DNA of 64,000 nucleotides, taken from NCBI GenBank assembly GCA_024399135.1, contig JAKSHY010000010.1, positions 1 to 64,000 on the forward strand. The letters run 5' to 3'. The stretch's first letter is position 1; every line of letters starts with the position of its first letter. Origin of the DNA: Lachnospiraceae bacterium. Lineage in GTDB: Bacteria; Bacillota; Clostridia; Lachnospirales; Lachnospiraceae. Under the pieces are notes generated by a model that searched no databases, had not been told where the DNA came from, and saw nothing but the letters and a program-made list of their open reading frames with translations. This document shows, piece by piece, positions 8,522 through 18,447 of this stretch. The position numbers were made by a program, and so were the translations under genes.

Positions 8522-9562
8522 ATGAAAGGTTCTTTTTCGATAGGAGACATAAGGGTAGGAATTGGTGAGCAACCACTAGTTATACCTGAACTTGGAATAA
8601 ATCATGAAGGAAGTCTTGAAGTAGCTAAGCTCATTGTTGATTCTGCTCATAGAGCAGGGGCAAGGTTAATTAAACATCAAACCCACATCGTTTCTGATGA
8701 AATGAGTAAGGTTGCTAAAAATGTTATTCCGGGAAATAGTACAGATTCAATATACGATATTATGGACAGGTGTGCGCTTTCAGAAGAGGAAGAGTATGAA
8801 CTTATGAAATATGTTGAGTCGAAAGGTATGATTTTCTTAAGCACTCCTTTTTCAAGAGCTGCAGCTGATAGGTTGGAATCCTTTGGAGTTCTTGCTTACA
8901 AAATAGGATCTGGAGAACTTAATAATTATCCATTAATTAAACATATTGCTTCTTTTAGAAAGCCTATGATTGTATCAACAGGAATGAATGACATTAAATC
9001 AATCAGGAAAGCAGTCGATATATTAGAAGAGTGTAAGGTTCCGTATGCGTTAATGCATACTACGAATCTTTACCCTACCTCGCCTAATCTGGTAAGGCTT
9101 GGGGCAATGCAGGAAATGATGAAAGCTTTCCCCGATGTTCCTATAGGATTATCAGATCACACATTAAATAATAATGCGTGTATTAGTGCCATGGCACTTG
9201 GCGCTTCATTGGTTGAAAGACATTATATAGATCACAAGGATCGTCCGGGACCTGATGTGGTATGTTCAATGGATGAAATCGAGTTAAAAAGTCTGTTGGG
9301 ATCCGCGAAAGAAGTTCCGTTGATGCTTGGAGGAAAAAAGGAAGCGACAGAAGAGGAACAGGTCACTATCGATTTTGCATTTGCAACATGTGTAACAATT
9401 AAAACGATTAAAAAGGGAGAAAAATTTACTACCGAAAATCTATGGGTTAAGCGTCCAGGAACAGGTGAAATATTGGCAGAGGAATACGAAAGAATTCTGG
9501 GTAAAGTTGCATTATGTGATATTGATGACGATACTCAGATTACATATGAAATGATAGGTTAA
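8522..9562 (+). CDS. neuB: Nonulosonic acid synthase (NeuB/LegI family)
   Basis: Condenses phosphoenolpyruvate with a six-carbon N-acyl sugar to form a sialic-type nine-carbon acid. Residues about 1-255 form the NeuB TIM barrel ([37 protein letters not shown]). The last 60 residues form the SAF/antifreeze-like cap ([19 protein letters not shown]). The start at MKGSFSIGD is chosen because GGAG lies 9 bases upstream; upstream in-frame ATGs lack such a site. It leads a three-gene operon with neuC (7 bases) and neuA (14 bases). Sequence alone does not decide between N-acetylneuraminate and di-N-acetyllegionaminate; the dehydratase, aminotransferase and acetyltransferase needed for the latter are not in the window. 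Confidence 0.93.
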   Translation: MKGSFSIGDIRVGIGEQPLVIPELGINHEGSLEVAKLIVDSAHRAGARLIKHQTHIVSDEMSKVAKNVIPGNSTDSIYDIMDRCALSEEEEYELMKYVESKGMIFLSTPFSRAAADRLESFGVLAYKIGSGELNNYPLIKHIASFRKPMIVSTGMNDIKSIRKAVDILEECKVPYALMHTTNLYPTSPNLVRLGAMQEMMKAFPDVPIGLSDHTLNNNACISAMALGASLVERHYIDHKDRPGPDVVCSMDEIELKSLLGSAKEVPLMLGGKKEATEEEQVTIDFAFATCVTIKTIKKGEKFTTENLWVKRPGTGEILAEEYERILGKVALCDIDDDTQITYEMIG

Positions 9563-9569
9563 GGAATTG

Positions 9570-10703
9570 ATGAAGAAGATATTATTCGTTACAGGAACAA
9601 GAGCAGATTATGGAAAAATGAAGCCACTTATGCAGGCCCTTAATGCCATGGATGAATATGAAGTATATATTTTCGTGTGCGGAATGCATCTTATTGAAAC
9701 CTTTGGATATACATATAGAGAGGTGTTAAAAGATAATTATGAAAATGTCCATGTGGCATTCGGTATATCTCAAACGAATAATGCAAGCATTAATCTTGGT
9801 TCGACGATAACGAATCTTGCGGGATATGTTGAAAATGTTAATCCAGATATGCTTATAGTTCATGGCGACAGAATGGATGCGTTGGCAGGTGCTACGGTAG
9901 GAGCGCTTCACAATATCCTGGTTGGACATATTGAAGGAGGAGAGTTATCGGGAACCATCGATGAATCTATCAGACATGCTATATCAAAATTTGCTCACAT
10001 TCATTTTACTTGTACTGAGGAAGCTAAAAGACGTTTAATTCAGCTTGGTGAAGAATCAAACCGAATATTTGTTATTGGTTCTCCTGATATTGACGTAATG
10101 ATGAGTTCGAATTTACCTTCTTTAGATGATGCTAAGGAAAGATATGAAATCGGTTTTGAGAACTATGGAATATTAATGTATCACCCTGTTACTACAGAAT
10201 ATGAACGTGCAGGGATAAATGTAGAGATATTAGTTGATGCTCTGATAGAGAGCAAGAAAAATTATGTTGTTATTTATCCTAATAATGATCTTGGTTCTGA
10301 AATTATTCTTAATGAGTATCATCGTTTTGATAAAAAGGATGAATTTAGGGCATTTCCGTCTCTGAGATTTGAACATTTTTTGACGCTTCTTAAGAATGCG
10401 GAATTCATTATTGGAAATTCTAGCGCTGGAATAAGAGAATCTGGAATATATGGTATTCCGGCTATAGATATAGGTACACGGCAAGCAGGAAGATATTCCG
10501 CTGAGAATTGTAAAAATGTTCAGCATACTAAAATTGACAAGGAAGAGATTTTACGTGCAATCAATAATGTTCCTAAATATCGAGTTTCTTCGAATACATT
10601 TGGAGAGGGAAATAGTACAGAGAAATTCATAAAATCTATTTCTGATACAGGATTTTGGGATACAAGTATTCAGAAAAAATTTGTAGATTTTCATAGCGCA
10701 TGA
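9570..10703 (+). CDS. neuC: UDP-sugar 2-epimerase, hydrolysing (NeuC/LegG family)
   Basis: Hydrolysing UDP-N-acetylglucosamine 2-epimerase family, which frees N-acetylmannosamine (NeuC) or the diacetamido form (LegG) as NeuB substrate. Signatures are FVTGTRADYGKMKPL at the N-terminus, VHGDRMDALAGA, GHIEGGELSGTIDESIRHA, and IGNSSAGIRE near residue 285. At about 377 residues it has the family length. The start may be ATG 9570, or the TTG one codon before it; AAGGA is close upstream. It lies between neuB and neuA in one operon. Confidence 0.92.
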   Translation: MKKILFVTGTRADYGKMKPLMQALNAMDEYEVYIFVCGMHLIETFGYTYREVLKDNYENVHVAFGISQTNNASINLGSTITNLAGYVENVNPDMLIVHGDRMDALAGATVGALHNILVGHIEGGELSGTIDESIRHAISKFAHIHFTCTEEAKRRLIQLGEESNRIFVIGSPDIDVMMSSNLPSLDDAKERYEIGFENYGILMYHPVTTEYERAGINVEILVDALIESKKNYVVIYPNNDLGSEIILNEYHRFDKKDEFRAFPSLRFEHFLTLLKNAEFIIGNSSAGIRESGIYGIPAIDIGTRQAGRYSAENCKNVQHTKIDKEEILRAINNVPKYRVSSNTFGEGNSTEKFIKSISDTGFWDTSIQKKFVDFHSA

Positions 10704-10717
10704 TGGAGTAGCAAGGC

Positions 10718-11413
10718 ATGTATAAAGACAAAAAAATATTAGCTTTAATCCCTGCAAGAGGTGGAAGCAAGGGGATTCCCAACAAAAACATAACAGATTT
10801 AGCAGGTAAACCATTGATTGCTTATTCGATAGATGCCTGCAAAGGAAGTCGATTCGTTGACGATATTGTAGTAAGTACAGATAGTGAAAAAATAGCTACA
10901 ATAACTAGAACTTTTGGGGCTGAGGTACCATTCATGAGACCAGAAGAATTAGCTATGGACACATCAAAGACATTAGATGCCGTGCTGCATGCTGTTAGTG
11001 AATTGAAGAAACAGGGAAGAGAATATGATTCAATTGTTCTAATACAACCAACCCAGCCACTTAGGACATCGGAGGATATAGATGGAGCAATAGATACATA
11101 CTACATAAATAGTGAACAAGATGTTGTATCAGTATGTGAGGTGTCAGAGCATCCGTTGTTAATGAGAACGCTGAAAGAAGGCGTGTTAGTTCCTCTGTTG
11201 GATAAATCTAGTACTTGCAGAAGGCAGGATATGGATAAGTATTACAAAGTGAACGGATGTGTATATGTTAATTCGGTAAATAATTTGAATGAGAATACGA
11301 GTTTTAATGACAATCTGATCCCTTATGTTATGGACAGGAGTCATTCGATAGATATTGATGAACCTGCAGATTTAAAATATGCTGAAGTTGTGATAACTGG
11401 CAAATATGCTTAA
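10718..11413 (+). CDS. neuA: CMP-nonulosonate cytidylyltransferase
   Basis: Activates the nine-carbon acid with CTP to give the CMP-sugar donor for Maf. The cytidylyltransferase motif LIPARGGSKGIPNKN is at residues about 8-23, followed by PLIAYSIDAC and LIQPTQPLRT. 231 residues is the single-domain length, with no C-terminal hydrolase domain as in some NeuA proteins. The 3' end overlaps the convergent FliB gene by 4 bases, and both use the hairpin at 11395-11432. Confidence 0.93.
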   Translation: MYKDKKILALIPARGGSKGIPNKNITDLAGKPLIAYSIDACKGSRFVDDIVVSTDSEKIATITRTFGAEVPFMRPEELAMDTSKTLDAVLHAVSELKKQGREYDSIVLIQPTQPLRTSEDIDGAIDTYYINSEQDVVSVCEVSEHPLLMRTLKEGVLVPLLDKSSTCRRQDMDKYYKVNGCVYVNSVNNLNENTSFNDNLIPYVMDRSHSIDIDEPADLKYAEVVITGKYA

Positions 11414-11436
11414 ATAAGCATATTTGCCAGTTTTTT
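11395..11436. terminator. Shared bidirectional terminator of neuA and fliB
   Basis: A perfect 18-bp inverted repeat (11395-11412 with 11415-11432) followed by TTTT. It contains the stop codons of the two convergent genes, so coding and termination signals are fully overlapped. Confidence 0.85.
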
Positions 11437-12531
11437 GATTTCATCGTCAGAGTTGTTATCTAATAGAGTATCAACAAGCCTATTGAGTATAGAAGAATGC
11501 TTTAATAAAGAACAAGCCATGCTGATTCCTAGGACAAAATCTTCTTTCGCAAGTTCGTGCTTTTTTGAAAAATCAATCAGATGTATTTGTTGTATTAACA
11601 ACATGAGGGTTATCATCTTACAGACATTTTTCTTTAAAGGAATACCTTTAATTACATCCATAAAGAACTCAAAGATGAAGAGTGTTGATAAGTTAGTATA
11701 TGTCAAAGTGTTATCAATTTCCAAGAATTCATTTAACGAAGCTTCTATATGAGAAATGTATTCTTTAATATTATATGACGAAAAATATTCTTTGATATAT
11801 TTGGGGGCAGCAGTATTCTGCACTACCTCTGTTGGGATTATTTCAATAAATGAGTAGCCAGTCGTAACAGAATCCTTATTTGCTGAATTTATGAAGTTTT
11901 TGTCCTTATATATTTCTAAGTCTTTTCTTATGTCAGAAATTGTTTTATTAGCAATATGTTTATCAATTATTTCTGCAATAGATAGGAGAATTTCATATCT
12001 TTTTGATAACGGTAATTCGATATACTGAATAATATCATTAGATATAACCAATGCATTTATTAGTTCGTTATATAGAGTCCAGTCGACATTTTCATATGTT
12101 TTCTCATCTGGAATTTCGTCAAGCGAATAGCTGATAAAGTCATCCTTGTCAATAATCATGCGGGCAACTTCTGGACATGATGAGCATACTGTAGCAAATA
12201 TGGTATCGTTATATTCAAGAAAAATTCTTGGATATGTTTGGCATACATAACCAATATAGTCATCACCTTTATTTAAAACAATGTTGCAGAGTCCTTTTTC
12301 ATTTAGAAACGGACATTTTTCCTCGTCATCAAGTTTGATAATTTGTCTGTTGGAACCTTCTGCAGAAGTTAAATGAGATAGTACGTCAGTAAAGAAAGGG
12401 TCAGAATTTTCCTTATATTTTTTGATAGTGTCGTCATCTACTAAAATAGTCCATCCCATGCAACATGTCTTCAAACATTCTCCGCCGATGCATTTGAAAT
12501 CTTGGTATATATCAGGTACTAGTATTTTCAT
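11410..12531 (-). CDS. fliB: Flagellin lysine N-methylase-like protein (FliB family)
   Basis: 373 residues with the FliB N-terminal cysteine signature: YQDFKCIGGECLKTCCMGW, then CPFLNEKGLCNI, CQTYPRI and CSSCPE. These cysteines probably bind an Fe-S cluster. In Salmonella, FliB methylates lysines on flagellin. The flagellins here have conserved lysines in D1 and D0 but almost no D2/D3, so methylated sites, if any, would lie close to the filament core. The position beside neuBCA and maf supports a flagellin substrate. The C-terminal half is helical and poorly conserved, as is normal for the family. Confidence 0.88.
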   Translation of the reverse strand: MKILVPDIYQDFKCIGGECLKTCCMGWTILVDDDTIKKYKENSDPFFTDVLSHLTSAEGSNRQIIKLDDEEKCPFLNEKGLCNIVLNKGDDYIGYVCQTYPRIFLEYNDTIFATVCSSCPEVARMIIDKDDFISYSLDEIPDEKTYENVDWTLYNELINALVISNDIIQYIELPLSKRYEILLSIAEIIDKHIANKTISDIRKDLEIYKDKNFINSANKDSVTTGYSFIEIIPTEVVQNTAAPKYIKEYFSSYNIKEYISHIEASLNEFLEIDNTLTYTNLSTLFIFEFFMDVIKGIPLKKNVCKMITLMLLIQQIHLIDFSKKHELAKEDFVLGISMACSLLKHSSILNRLVDTLLDNNSDDEIKKLANMLI

Positions 12532-12583
12532 AATTGAAATGAATCCCCATTCTTATTTGTTTTATCGCAATAATGAAAGCAAA

Positions 12584-13753
12584 TCAAACTCCTGCTTCTT
12601 CGAAAATCTTGTTAAATAGTATATCGTACGAAAATAGCTTTTTGGCAAGTTCGTGTCCATTATTCGCTATTCTTTCACGTTCGGAATCGTTCTTTAAATA
12701 GAATATAATTTTTTCGAATAAATCTTCCTGACTTTCATACCAAACTATGTTTTCGTTATTTTGGAAATACATAGGCAGTTCAGACTGATAATTGGTCAGG
12801 CAAAAAGCACTTGAACCTAAAATGTCGATTACCCTTAGAGGAATGCCAGATGTGATACCTCTATATGTTATATTCAGGTTGATTTTACTTGAGTGAAAGA
12901 CTTCCGGCATTTGATTCATATATTCTGCATAACCTTGATATTTTACAGGTATATTATCTGGCTTTTTAGATGAATATAGGCTTACATTAAAAAATTCTCC
13001 CAATACAGTTAGAAGACGAATCCTTTCACGAACTGTAGTTTGTTTATGGATTATATTTATTAAAACCTCTCTAGTGGATTCTCTATACAGTGTTCCAAGT
13101 TTTGCATCCACATATTTTGCTAATTCTTCACATATGTTTTGATTCATTAATGATGAGATTATATCCATACCAAATAGTTGCATCTGTGCCTCCATGGCAC
13201 TATCAAGATATCCTTTTAAGTAATCCGGTAGATGCTTGATTTGTGAATAAAAATCATACTGATCATTATATAAATTTCCAAGAAAACATACTTCATGCTT
13301 ATAAGTTTTGCGACCGTCATACTTTTTATTTATTAATGAATTAAGTCTGCTAGTGTTGCAGCCTAAAGGCATATAGAATACAGTTTTAAACCCTTCTTTT
13401 ATATATTTATCATAAGAATCATAATCAAAGAGGAAAACTCTGTTACAATCATTTCCTAATGTGATAGATTTTAGTGTTAGTAGAGGTGAATCGTAGCACC
13501 ATGCTATATATAGTATATTTTCTTCAGAGGCCACTCTAGATAAATCTGGAAAATAGTTATATGAAAAAATGAAATCGACTTTGTGAGATTCCACTTTAGC
13601 CTTTATTGATGAGATAAAGAAATCATCATTATCGTATTTTTCGCGATGATCTGAAGAAATGAGAACATTGTGTCCCATTTCTTTAAGGGTGGATATTGTA
13701 TCCAACGCTGTAGATTCGGACCATGTATAGTAAAGAATATTGTAGCTTTTCAA
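12584..13753 (-). CDS. CgeB-family glycosyltransferase (copy 3)
   Basis: Third CgeB-like protein, 389 residues from the TTG at 13753, which has AAGGAG 9 bases upstream and gives the family N-terminus KSYNILYYTWSES. An earlier ATG at 13837 would add 28 unrelated residues and run into the next gene, so I reject it. The conserved block KINLNITYRGITSGI, PLRVIDILGSSAFCL departs from the other copies (SSAF instead of GGF), which may mean a different donor. Downstream gap to fliB is about 50 bases. Confidence 0.84.
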   Translation of the reverse strand: MKSYNILYYTWSESTALDTISTLKEMGHNVLISSDHREKYDNDDFFISSIKAKVESHKVDFIFSYNYFPDLSRVASEENILYIAWCYDSPLLTLKSITLGNDCNRVFLFDYDSYDKYIKEGFKTVFYMPLGCNTSRLNSLINKKYDGRKTYKHEVCFLGNLYNDQYDFYSQIKHLPDYLKGYLDSAMEAQMQLFGMDIISSLMNQNICEELAKYVDAKLGTLYRESTREVLINIIHKQTTVRERIRLLTVLGEFFNVSLYSSKKPDNIPVKYQGYAEYMNQMPEVFHSSKINLNITYRGITSGIPLRVIDILGSSAFCLTNYQSELPMYFQNNENIVWYESQEDLFEKIIFYLKNDSERERIANNGHELAKKLFSYDILFNKIFEEAGV

Positions 13754-13814
13754 AATAATAAACTCCTTATGTACTATAAAATTATGACTCGAATAAACTA
13801 ATGATGTAATATGA

Positions 13815-14769
13815 TTAAATTTCCATAGCAGTAACAAAGTCTAATACTTCAGTATTGAAAGTTTCCTCATCCTTTCTGATTATTTCACGATATTTGGAAA
13901 AAATAGAAAAGTGTTCGGAAAAATTGACAAACACATCATCGATAAGCGTTGTCAGTTCTTCATAAGATTTTTCCGGTGATTCGAATTTGTATTTATCCTG
14001 TATAGGAACATCTTCAAAATAAGCAGCGCTTCCTTTTCGGTTTGTTATAATTACGCAACCGCAACTTGCTGCTTCACGTGGTATTCTATCTTTGCCAGGA
14101 TGAGAACCAAAGTCTATATATAATTTGGCATGTTGCATTTCATTAACCATTTCTTCCTCAGAGAATCCATAAAGCGGTTTCCATTCATAGTTTGTATGCG
14201 AAGCTATATACGAAGCTAACAATTCTAAACCTTTTGCAGGATTGTATAGGATAATATTTTTGCGATTATTCGGAGAGACAATGTCCTTTTTGTACAATTT
14301 ACCAATGTAATCAGTTAGATAAATGATCGAAGCCGTGTCTATTCCCTTTTGTATAAGTAGTCATAAGCATAGAAGCTTTGAACCAAATTTATAGTTGCTC
14401 TATTTGAAAAGTAAATAAGTGCATTATCAATCAATTCCGGAGGTAAACCTATATTATCAACACTCATCCACCATATTGCTATTCTTGCATTTGAGAATCC
14501 TAGTGCAAATGATATAAGCCCTTCTGGAACAATTACAATATTTTCATGAAGTCAACTTCTTCATAATTGATTTCATGCTTTGTATTATACTTTTGATATT
14601 TAGGCATAGCATCAATATCTACTGGATGGGATCCGTCGCTTGAACAATAATACATTGTTGCTGTTCTCCCAATTGCATTCAGCTTGTAACATAGTTGATG
14701 AGCTAATTCGGGACCTCCAGACTGAATATTTGCAGGTGCAAGAATTACATATTTCATATAACTATTCAT
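13815..14769 (-). pseudogene. Glycosyltransferase broken by two frameshifts
   Basis: Three reading-frame pieces join into one protein of about 318 residues. Piece 1 starts at 14769 (MKYVILAPANIQSGGPE). Near 14545 the frame moves at an A-run, where one extra base would restore reading into IVIVPEGLISFALG. Near 14345, at AAAAGGGA, a second one-base shift leads to the last piece, which opens in frame before YKKDIVSPNNRKN and ends at 13815. The C-terminal piece has a transferase-like YIDFGSHPGKDRIPREA and SCGCVIIT. The intact ancestor would be a glycosyltransferase-like protein. Both breaks lie in short homopolymers, so sequencing error or slippage-based phase variation are alternatives to decay. 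No good ribosome site is visible at the 5' end. Confidence 0.75.
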
Positions 14770-14948
14770 TTTGATAAGTTGTTTTTGAGTATCTTAACGT
14801 ATTGATTAATATGTATATTTTATCAAAGTAGAAATATATCATCAAGGATGCTGCAAAAGTAATCTAGTATATAATCTATGATTATATGTTGTTAGTATGG
14901 TAATATATTAGTCATATATTTGTTTTGTAATTTAAAGGAGTATAGGGA

Positions 14949-16085
14949 TTGAAAAATAAAATTATTTTTTGGGAAAATGAATGTTTATCGTCGAATCTTT
15001 TGAATGATATTCTTGATACAGATTTGTTTACCATAGTTGGTAAGTTACAGTTGGGATATGATGGTGAAGAATCAAAGGAAATATTTAGGTTAGAACAATT
15101 GCAGGATAGAGCAAGTGAATGGGACTATTTAATATATGCATATCCTCAAAGCGAATTGCTTGACAGGATAATTAATGTATTGACTATCATAGGGGTCGAT
15201 TTAGATAAATGCATAAATTTGTTTGAGATATCATCAACAAGTGAAAAGAAAAGACTATTGCTGTCGAAAATATTGCGATATGGAAATAGGTTATATGATA
15301 GAACGATATACAATAATATGCGAAGAATGGGTGATTATGTTGCGGTTAGTGCAGAAGGATTATCTTTTGTAGCAAATGCGACAGATATCGAAATACCGCA
15401 AAAGATGTATGAAACGAAACAAGTATGGGCCTCTGATGATATGATTCGATTAGGTGAATTATTAGAGAAATATTATTCTATTGGAAAAGAGAGTATAGGA
15501 CATTTTTTTGATATAGGTGCTAACATTGGAACCACTAGCATATATATAAAAAAATATATTCTTCCTCTTTTTATGGCGCATTCATTTGAACCAATTCAAG
15601 AAAACTTTAAATTGTTAAATATTAATTATTCACTTAATAATATTACTGACTATATAGTTAATAATGTCGCAGCATCAGATGTTAGGACAGAATATAACAT
15701 GAAGAAGGTACTTGACAACTGGGGGATGTGTTCAATTACAGATGAAAATGGTGACGATACAGAATCAGTAAAAAGCATTAGGATAGATGATTATATTATG
15801 GAGTCAGGCATAACTAATAGTGACAACTTGGTTTTCTGGGTAGATACAGAAGGGTTTGAAATTGATGTATTATTTGGCGCCCGTGAGATTTTGAAAAACA
15901 AACCTGCTTTATTTCTGGAATTCAATCTTCAGAGCTATGGGGAGAGAGTAGATGAGATGATTTCATTATTATGTGAGCATTACTCTGGATATATTAGTTT
16001 TGCGGATGATAGTAATGTAGTTATAGGAGATATATCATTGTTAAAAAATGTGAAAGAACAGACAGACATTTTTTTGATTCCATAA
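14949..16085 (+). CDS. FkbM-family methyltransferase
   Basis: 378 residues. The C-terminal half is an FkbM-type SAM-dependent methyltransferase: HFFDIGANIGTTSIY (SAM-binding glycine motif), SFEPIQENF, then WVDTEGFEIDVLFGA and ALFLEFN. FkbM enzymes O-methylate sugars and polyketides. The N-terminal 130 residues (KNKIIFWENECLSSNLL) look like a small Rossmann-type domain. TTG start, with AAAGGAG 8 bases upstream. First gene of a run with a GT8 and a CgeB-like gene; sugar O-methylation on the flagellar glycan is inferred. Confidence 0.85.
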   Translation: MKNKIIFWENECLSSNLLNDILDTDLFTIVGKLQLGYDGEESKEIFRLEQLQDRASEWDYLIYAYPQSELLDRIINVLTIIGVDLDKCINLFEISSTSEKKRLLLSKILRYGNRLYDRTIYNNMRRMGDYVAVSAEGLSFVANATDIEIPQKMYETKQVWASDDMIRLGELLEKYYSIGKESIGHFFDIGANIGTTSIYIKKYILPLFMAHSFEPIQENFKLLNINYSLNNITDYIVNNVAASDVRTEYNMKKVLDNWGMCSITDENGDDTESVKSIRIDDYIMESGITNSDNLVFWVDTEGFEIDVLFGAREILKNKPALFLEFNLQSYGERVDEMISLLCEHYSGYISFADDSNVVIGDISLLKNVKEQTDIFLIP

Positions 16086-16127
16086 GGAATTTAGCTATTA
16101 TTTTGTAGTTTTGGAGAGAATAGAAAT

Positions 16128-17081
16128 ATGAATATAAATATGGCAGCTTCGTTTAATCAAAAATATTTGAATTATGCTTATGTCATGCTTTTTTCTTTTC
16201 TGGAAAATCAGAATAAGGGAGATGATATTTGCGCATATGTTTTAGAAAGTGATCTTGATAATGAATCGAAAGAAATTCTTGATGAATTATTTAAAAAATA
16301 TGGTGCTTGTATCAATTTTATACATGTAAATCCTGCAGATTTTCCGCGAGAACTGAAAACAAATGAGGCATGGTCATTAGAAATATATTACAGACTCTTA
16401 TTACCATACATTATTGATGATGTTGAGACAATGCTTTACTTAGACGTAGATGTTATAGTGAATCAGTCAGTAAGAGAGTTATTCTCTATTGATTGGGAAG
16501 AGAAAATGGTATATGCATATCCAGATGTAAATACTCCTCCTTTTGGTGATAAAAGAGATGAGTTGTTGGATTATCAATTATCTACAGGGTATAAATATTT
16601 TTGCTCAGGTGTCATGTTGATGAATTTGAAAAAAATTCGTAAAGAAATAAGACTTACAGATTTTTGGGAATTGGCGAAGAAGTGGAATTATGAAATGATA
16701 GCGCCAGATCAGGATTTGCTAAATGGAATATTTTGGAACAAAGTTGGATATCTTGAAGATAAATATAGTGTATATTCAAAATATGCATTTAATAAAGGCT
16801 CAAAATATGAGGACATCAAAGAAAGTGCATGTATAATACATTTTGCAGGAGACAAACCGTGGCAAGGTCAATATGTTCATTACAATATTGAACAGTTATG
16901 GTGGGATTATGCAAAGCGGACTCCGTTTTATAATGAGTTTTTAGAAAATTTTGTCAATAAATGCATCAATGATAATCTTATATATGATACACTGACTCAG
17001 TCATTACATGAAAAGGAAATATTGAAACAAGAACTGGCAAAGGCTTCAGTTTTATTGAAAAGGTTAACACAATTTCTGTAA
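16128..17081 (+). CDS. GT8-family glycosyltransferase
   Basis: 317 residues with the GT8 (retaining, LgtC/glycogenin-like) pattern: the metal- and nucleotide-binding DVD in TMLYLDVDVIVNQ near residue 105, a FCSGVMLMNLKK segment, APDQDLLNG, and the terminal metal-binding HFAGDKPWQG. Members transfer galactose or glucose from UDP-sugars. It follows the FkbM gene by 42 bases with GGAGAG upstream and is probably co-transcribed. Confidence 0.88.
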   Translation: MNINMAASFNQKYLNYAYVMLFSFLENQNKGDDICAYVLESDLDNESKEILDELFKKYGACINFIHVNPADFPRELKTNEAWSLEIYYRLLLPYIIDDVETMLYLDVDVIVNQSVRELFSIDWEEKMVYAYPDVNTPPFGDKRDELLDYQLSTGYKYFCSGVMLMNLKKIRKEIRLTDFWELAKKWNYEMIAPDQDLLNGIFWNKVGYLEDKYSVYSKYAFNKGSKYEDIKESACIIHFAGDKPWQGQYVHYNIEQLWWDYAKRTPFYNEFLENFVNKCINDNLIYDTLTQSLHEKEILKQELAKASVLLKRLTQFL

Positions 17082-17165
17082 ATCACTTTATGAGAAAATT
17101 ACTGGTTGGGCGAAATCAAGAATTTATGAAAATCAGGCTAATATCAATAGGCGAGGAGTAACATT

Positions 17166-18308
17166 TTGTCAAAGATAATTATTGTTGAAGGTATCAACGT
17201 TGCATTAGATTTATTTTCGGAAGAATTTCGAAAAACATATGAGTTCATTGGCCATGAAGTATATATAGTGAATCCTTATAAATTCAATCAAACAATCTTT
17301 GATGAACTTGTAAGTGGTGAAATAGATTTAGTCATTTCGTTTAACTACACTTGTATGGCATTAAAAGTGAATGGAGAGTTCCTAGTTAATAAGCTTACAT
17401 GCCCTGTAGTAAGTTATGAAGTAGACCATGCTTTTTTTGCTACAGAAAAATTGAAAGGTGTGTTTACAAATAAGAGGTTTTATCGCATCGTAGTTGATCG
17501 TGATGATTTAAGATATCTGAATGACTTTTCAGGTTTAGATACAAGCAATTATTATTTGCCACATGGCGGAATTGCAATTAGAGATAACTATCAAAATTTG
17601 AAAGATAGAAAAATTGATGTATTATATGTTGGCTCCGCTAAACAATACACAAAAGTAGATAATGATATTTATAATTATTGTGCAGATTTTGTAATGGAAA
17701 ATCCTAATTTGCCTTCTACAGATGTTGTTATTGAAATTATCAAAATATTGACAGGTGCAAATGAAGACAGAGAAGCTGTAAGTTTAATAGGAAGATCACA
17801 ATTTGATATGCTTTTACATTCTGAATGCATTGCCCTAGGGCATTATAGACTTAAGGTGCTGGAAGAACTTGCAAAATCTGGAGTTGGGATAGTTATTTAT
17901 GGTACAGACTGGATGGACACTCCATTAAGCAAATATGAAAATGTAGAGATACATCAAAGTATTACACCCTATGAATGCTTAGAAAAAATGCATGATTCGA
18001 AGATAGTGCTTAATAGCATGCCGTGGTTTAAGGATGGAAGTCATGAGAGAGTTTTTAACGCGATGCTTTCAGGTGCAATTTCGTTAAGTGATGAAAGTAT
18101 TTGGCTTAATCAAAACTTTGAAAGTGGAAAGGATTGTTTCATTTTTAACTTAGAAAAAATAGAGGAGATGGTTGGGCTAACTAAAAAGGTTCTTGCTAAT
18201 ATTGAAGAGTATCAATGTGTGGCTGATAGTGGATATAATAAGGCAATAAAGAATCATACATGGAGCCATAGAGCAATTGAACTCCTAAAAATCGCAAATA
18301 TGTATTGA
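17166..18308 (+). CDS. CgeB-like glycosyltransferase (copy 4, divergent)
   Basis: 380 residues; more distant from the other CgeB copies but with the same order: an N-terminal Rossmann half with DLVISFNYTC and a C-terminal group-1 half with SKIVLNSMPWFKDGSHERVF and AMLSGAISLSD. The His in DGSHERVFNAM is typical of Glyco_trans_1_2 domains. TTG start with GAGGAG 7 bases upstream. It closes the FkbM/GT8/CgeB run and is followed by a terminator. Confidence 0.8.
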   Translation: MSKIIIVEGINVALDLFSEEFRKTYEFIGHEVYIVNPYKFNQTIFDELVSGEIDLVISFNYTCMALKVNGEFLVNKLTCPVVSYEVDHAFFATEKLKGVFTNKRFYRIVVDRDDLRYLNDFSGLDTSNYYLPHGGIAIRDNYQNLKDRKIDVLYVGSAKQYTKVDNDIYNYCADFVMENPNLPSTDVVIEIIKILTGANEDREAVSLIGRSQFDMLLHSECIALGHYRLKVLEELAKSGVGIVIYGTDWMDTPLSKYENVEIHQSITPYECLEKMHDSKIVLNSMPWFKDGSHERVFNAMLSGAISLSDESIWLNQNFESGKDCFIFNLEKIEEMVGLTKKVLANIEEYQCVADSGYNKAIKNHTWSHRAIELLKIANMY

Positions 18309-18341
18309 TAAGAGGTGGTGAATATATTCGCTTTTATAAGA

Positions 18342-18376
18342 AAAGGAGTCTATTAAAAGACTCCTTTCAATACTTT
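18342..18376 (+). terminator. Terminator after the FkbM-GT8-CgeB operon
   Basis: A perfect 10-bp stem (18342-18351 with 18358-18367), 6-base loop, then a T-rich tail, about 35 bases after the stop. Confidence 0.8.
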
Positions 18377-18447
18377 TATCTAATCATCATAGTGAGTTTG
18401 ATTGTTTCTGAATCATAGCCTTGATTTATTAATTTTGGTTCTGTCAT

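Noticed and set aside
12584-13837. Longer CgeB copy 3 starting at 13837
   Set aside because: The extra 28 residues do not match the family, overlap the neighbouring pseudogene, and the TTG at 13753 has a strong AAGGAG.
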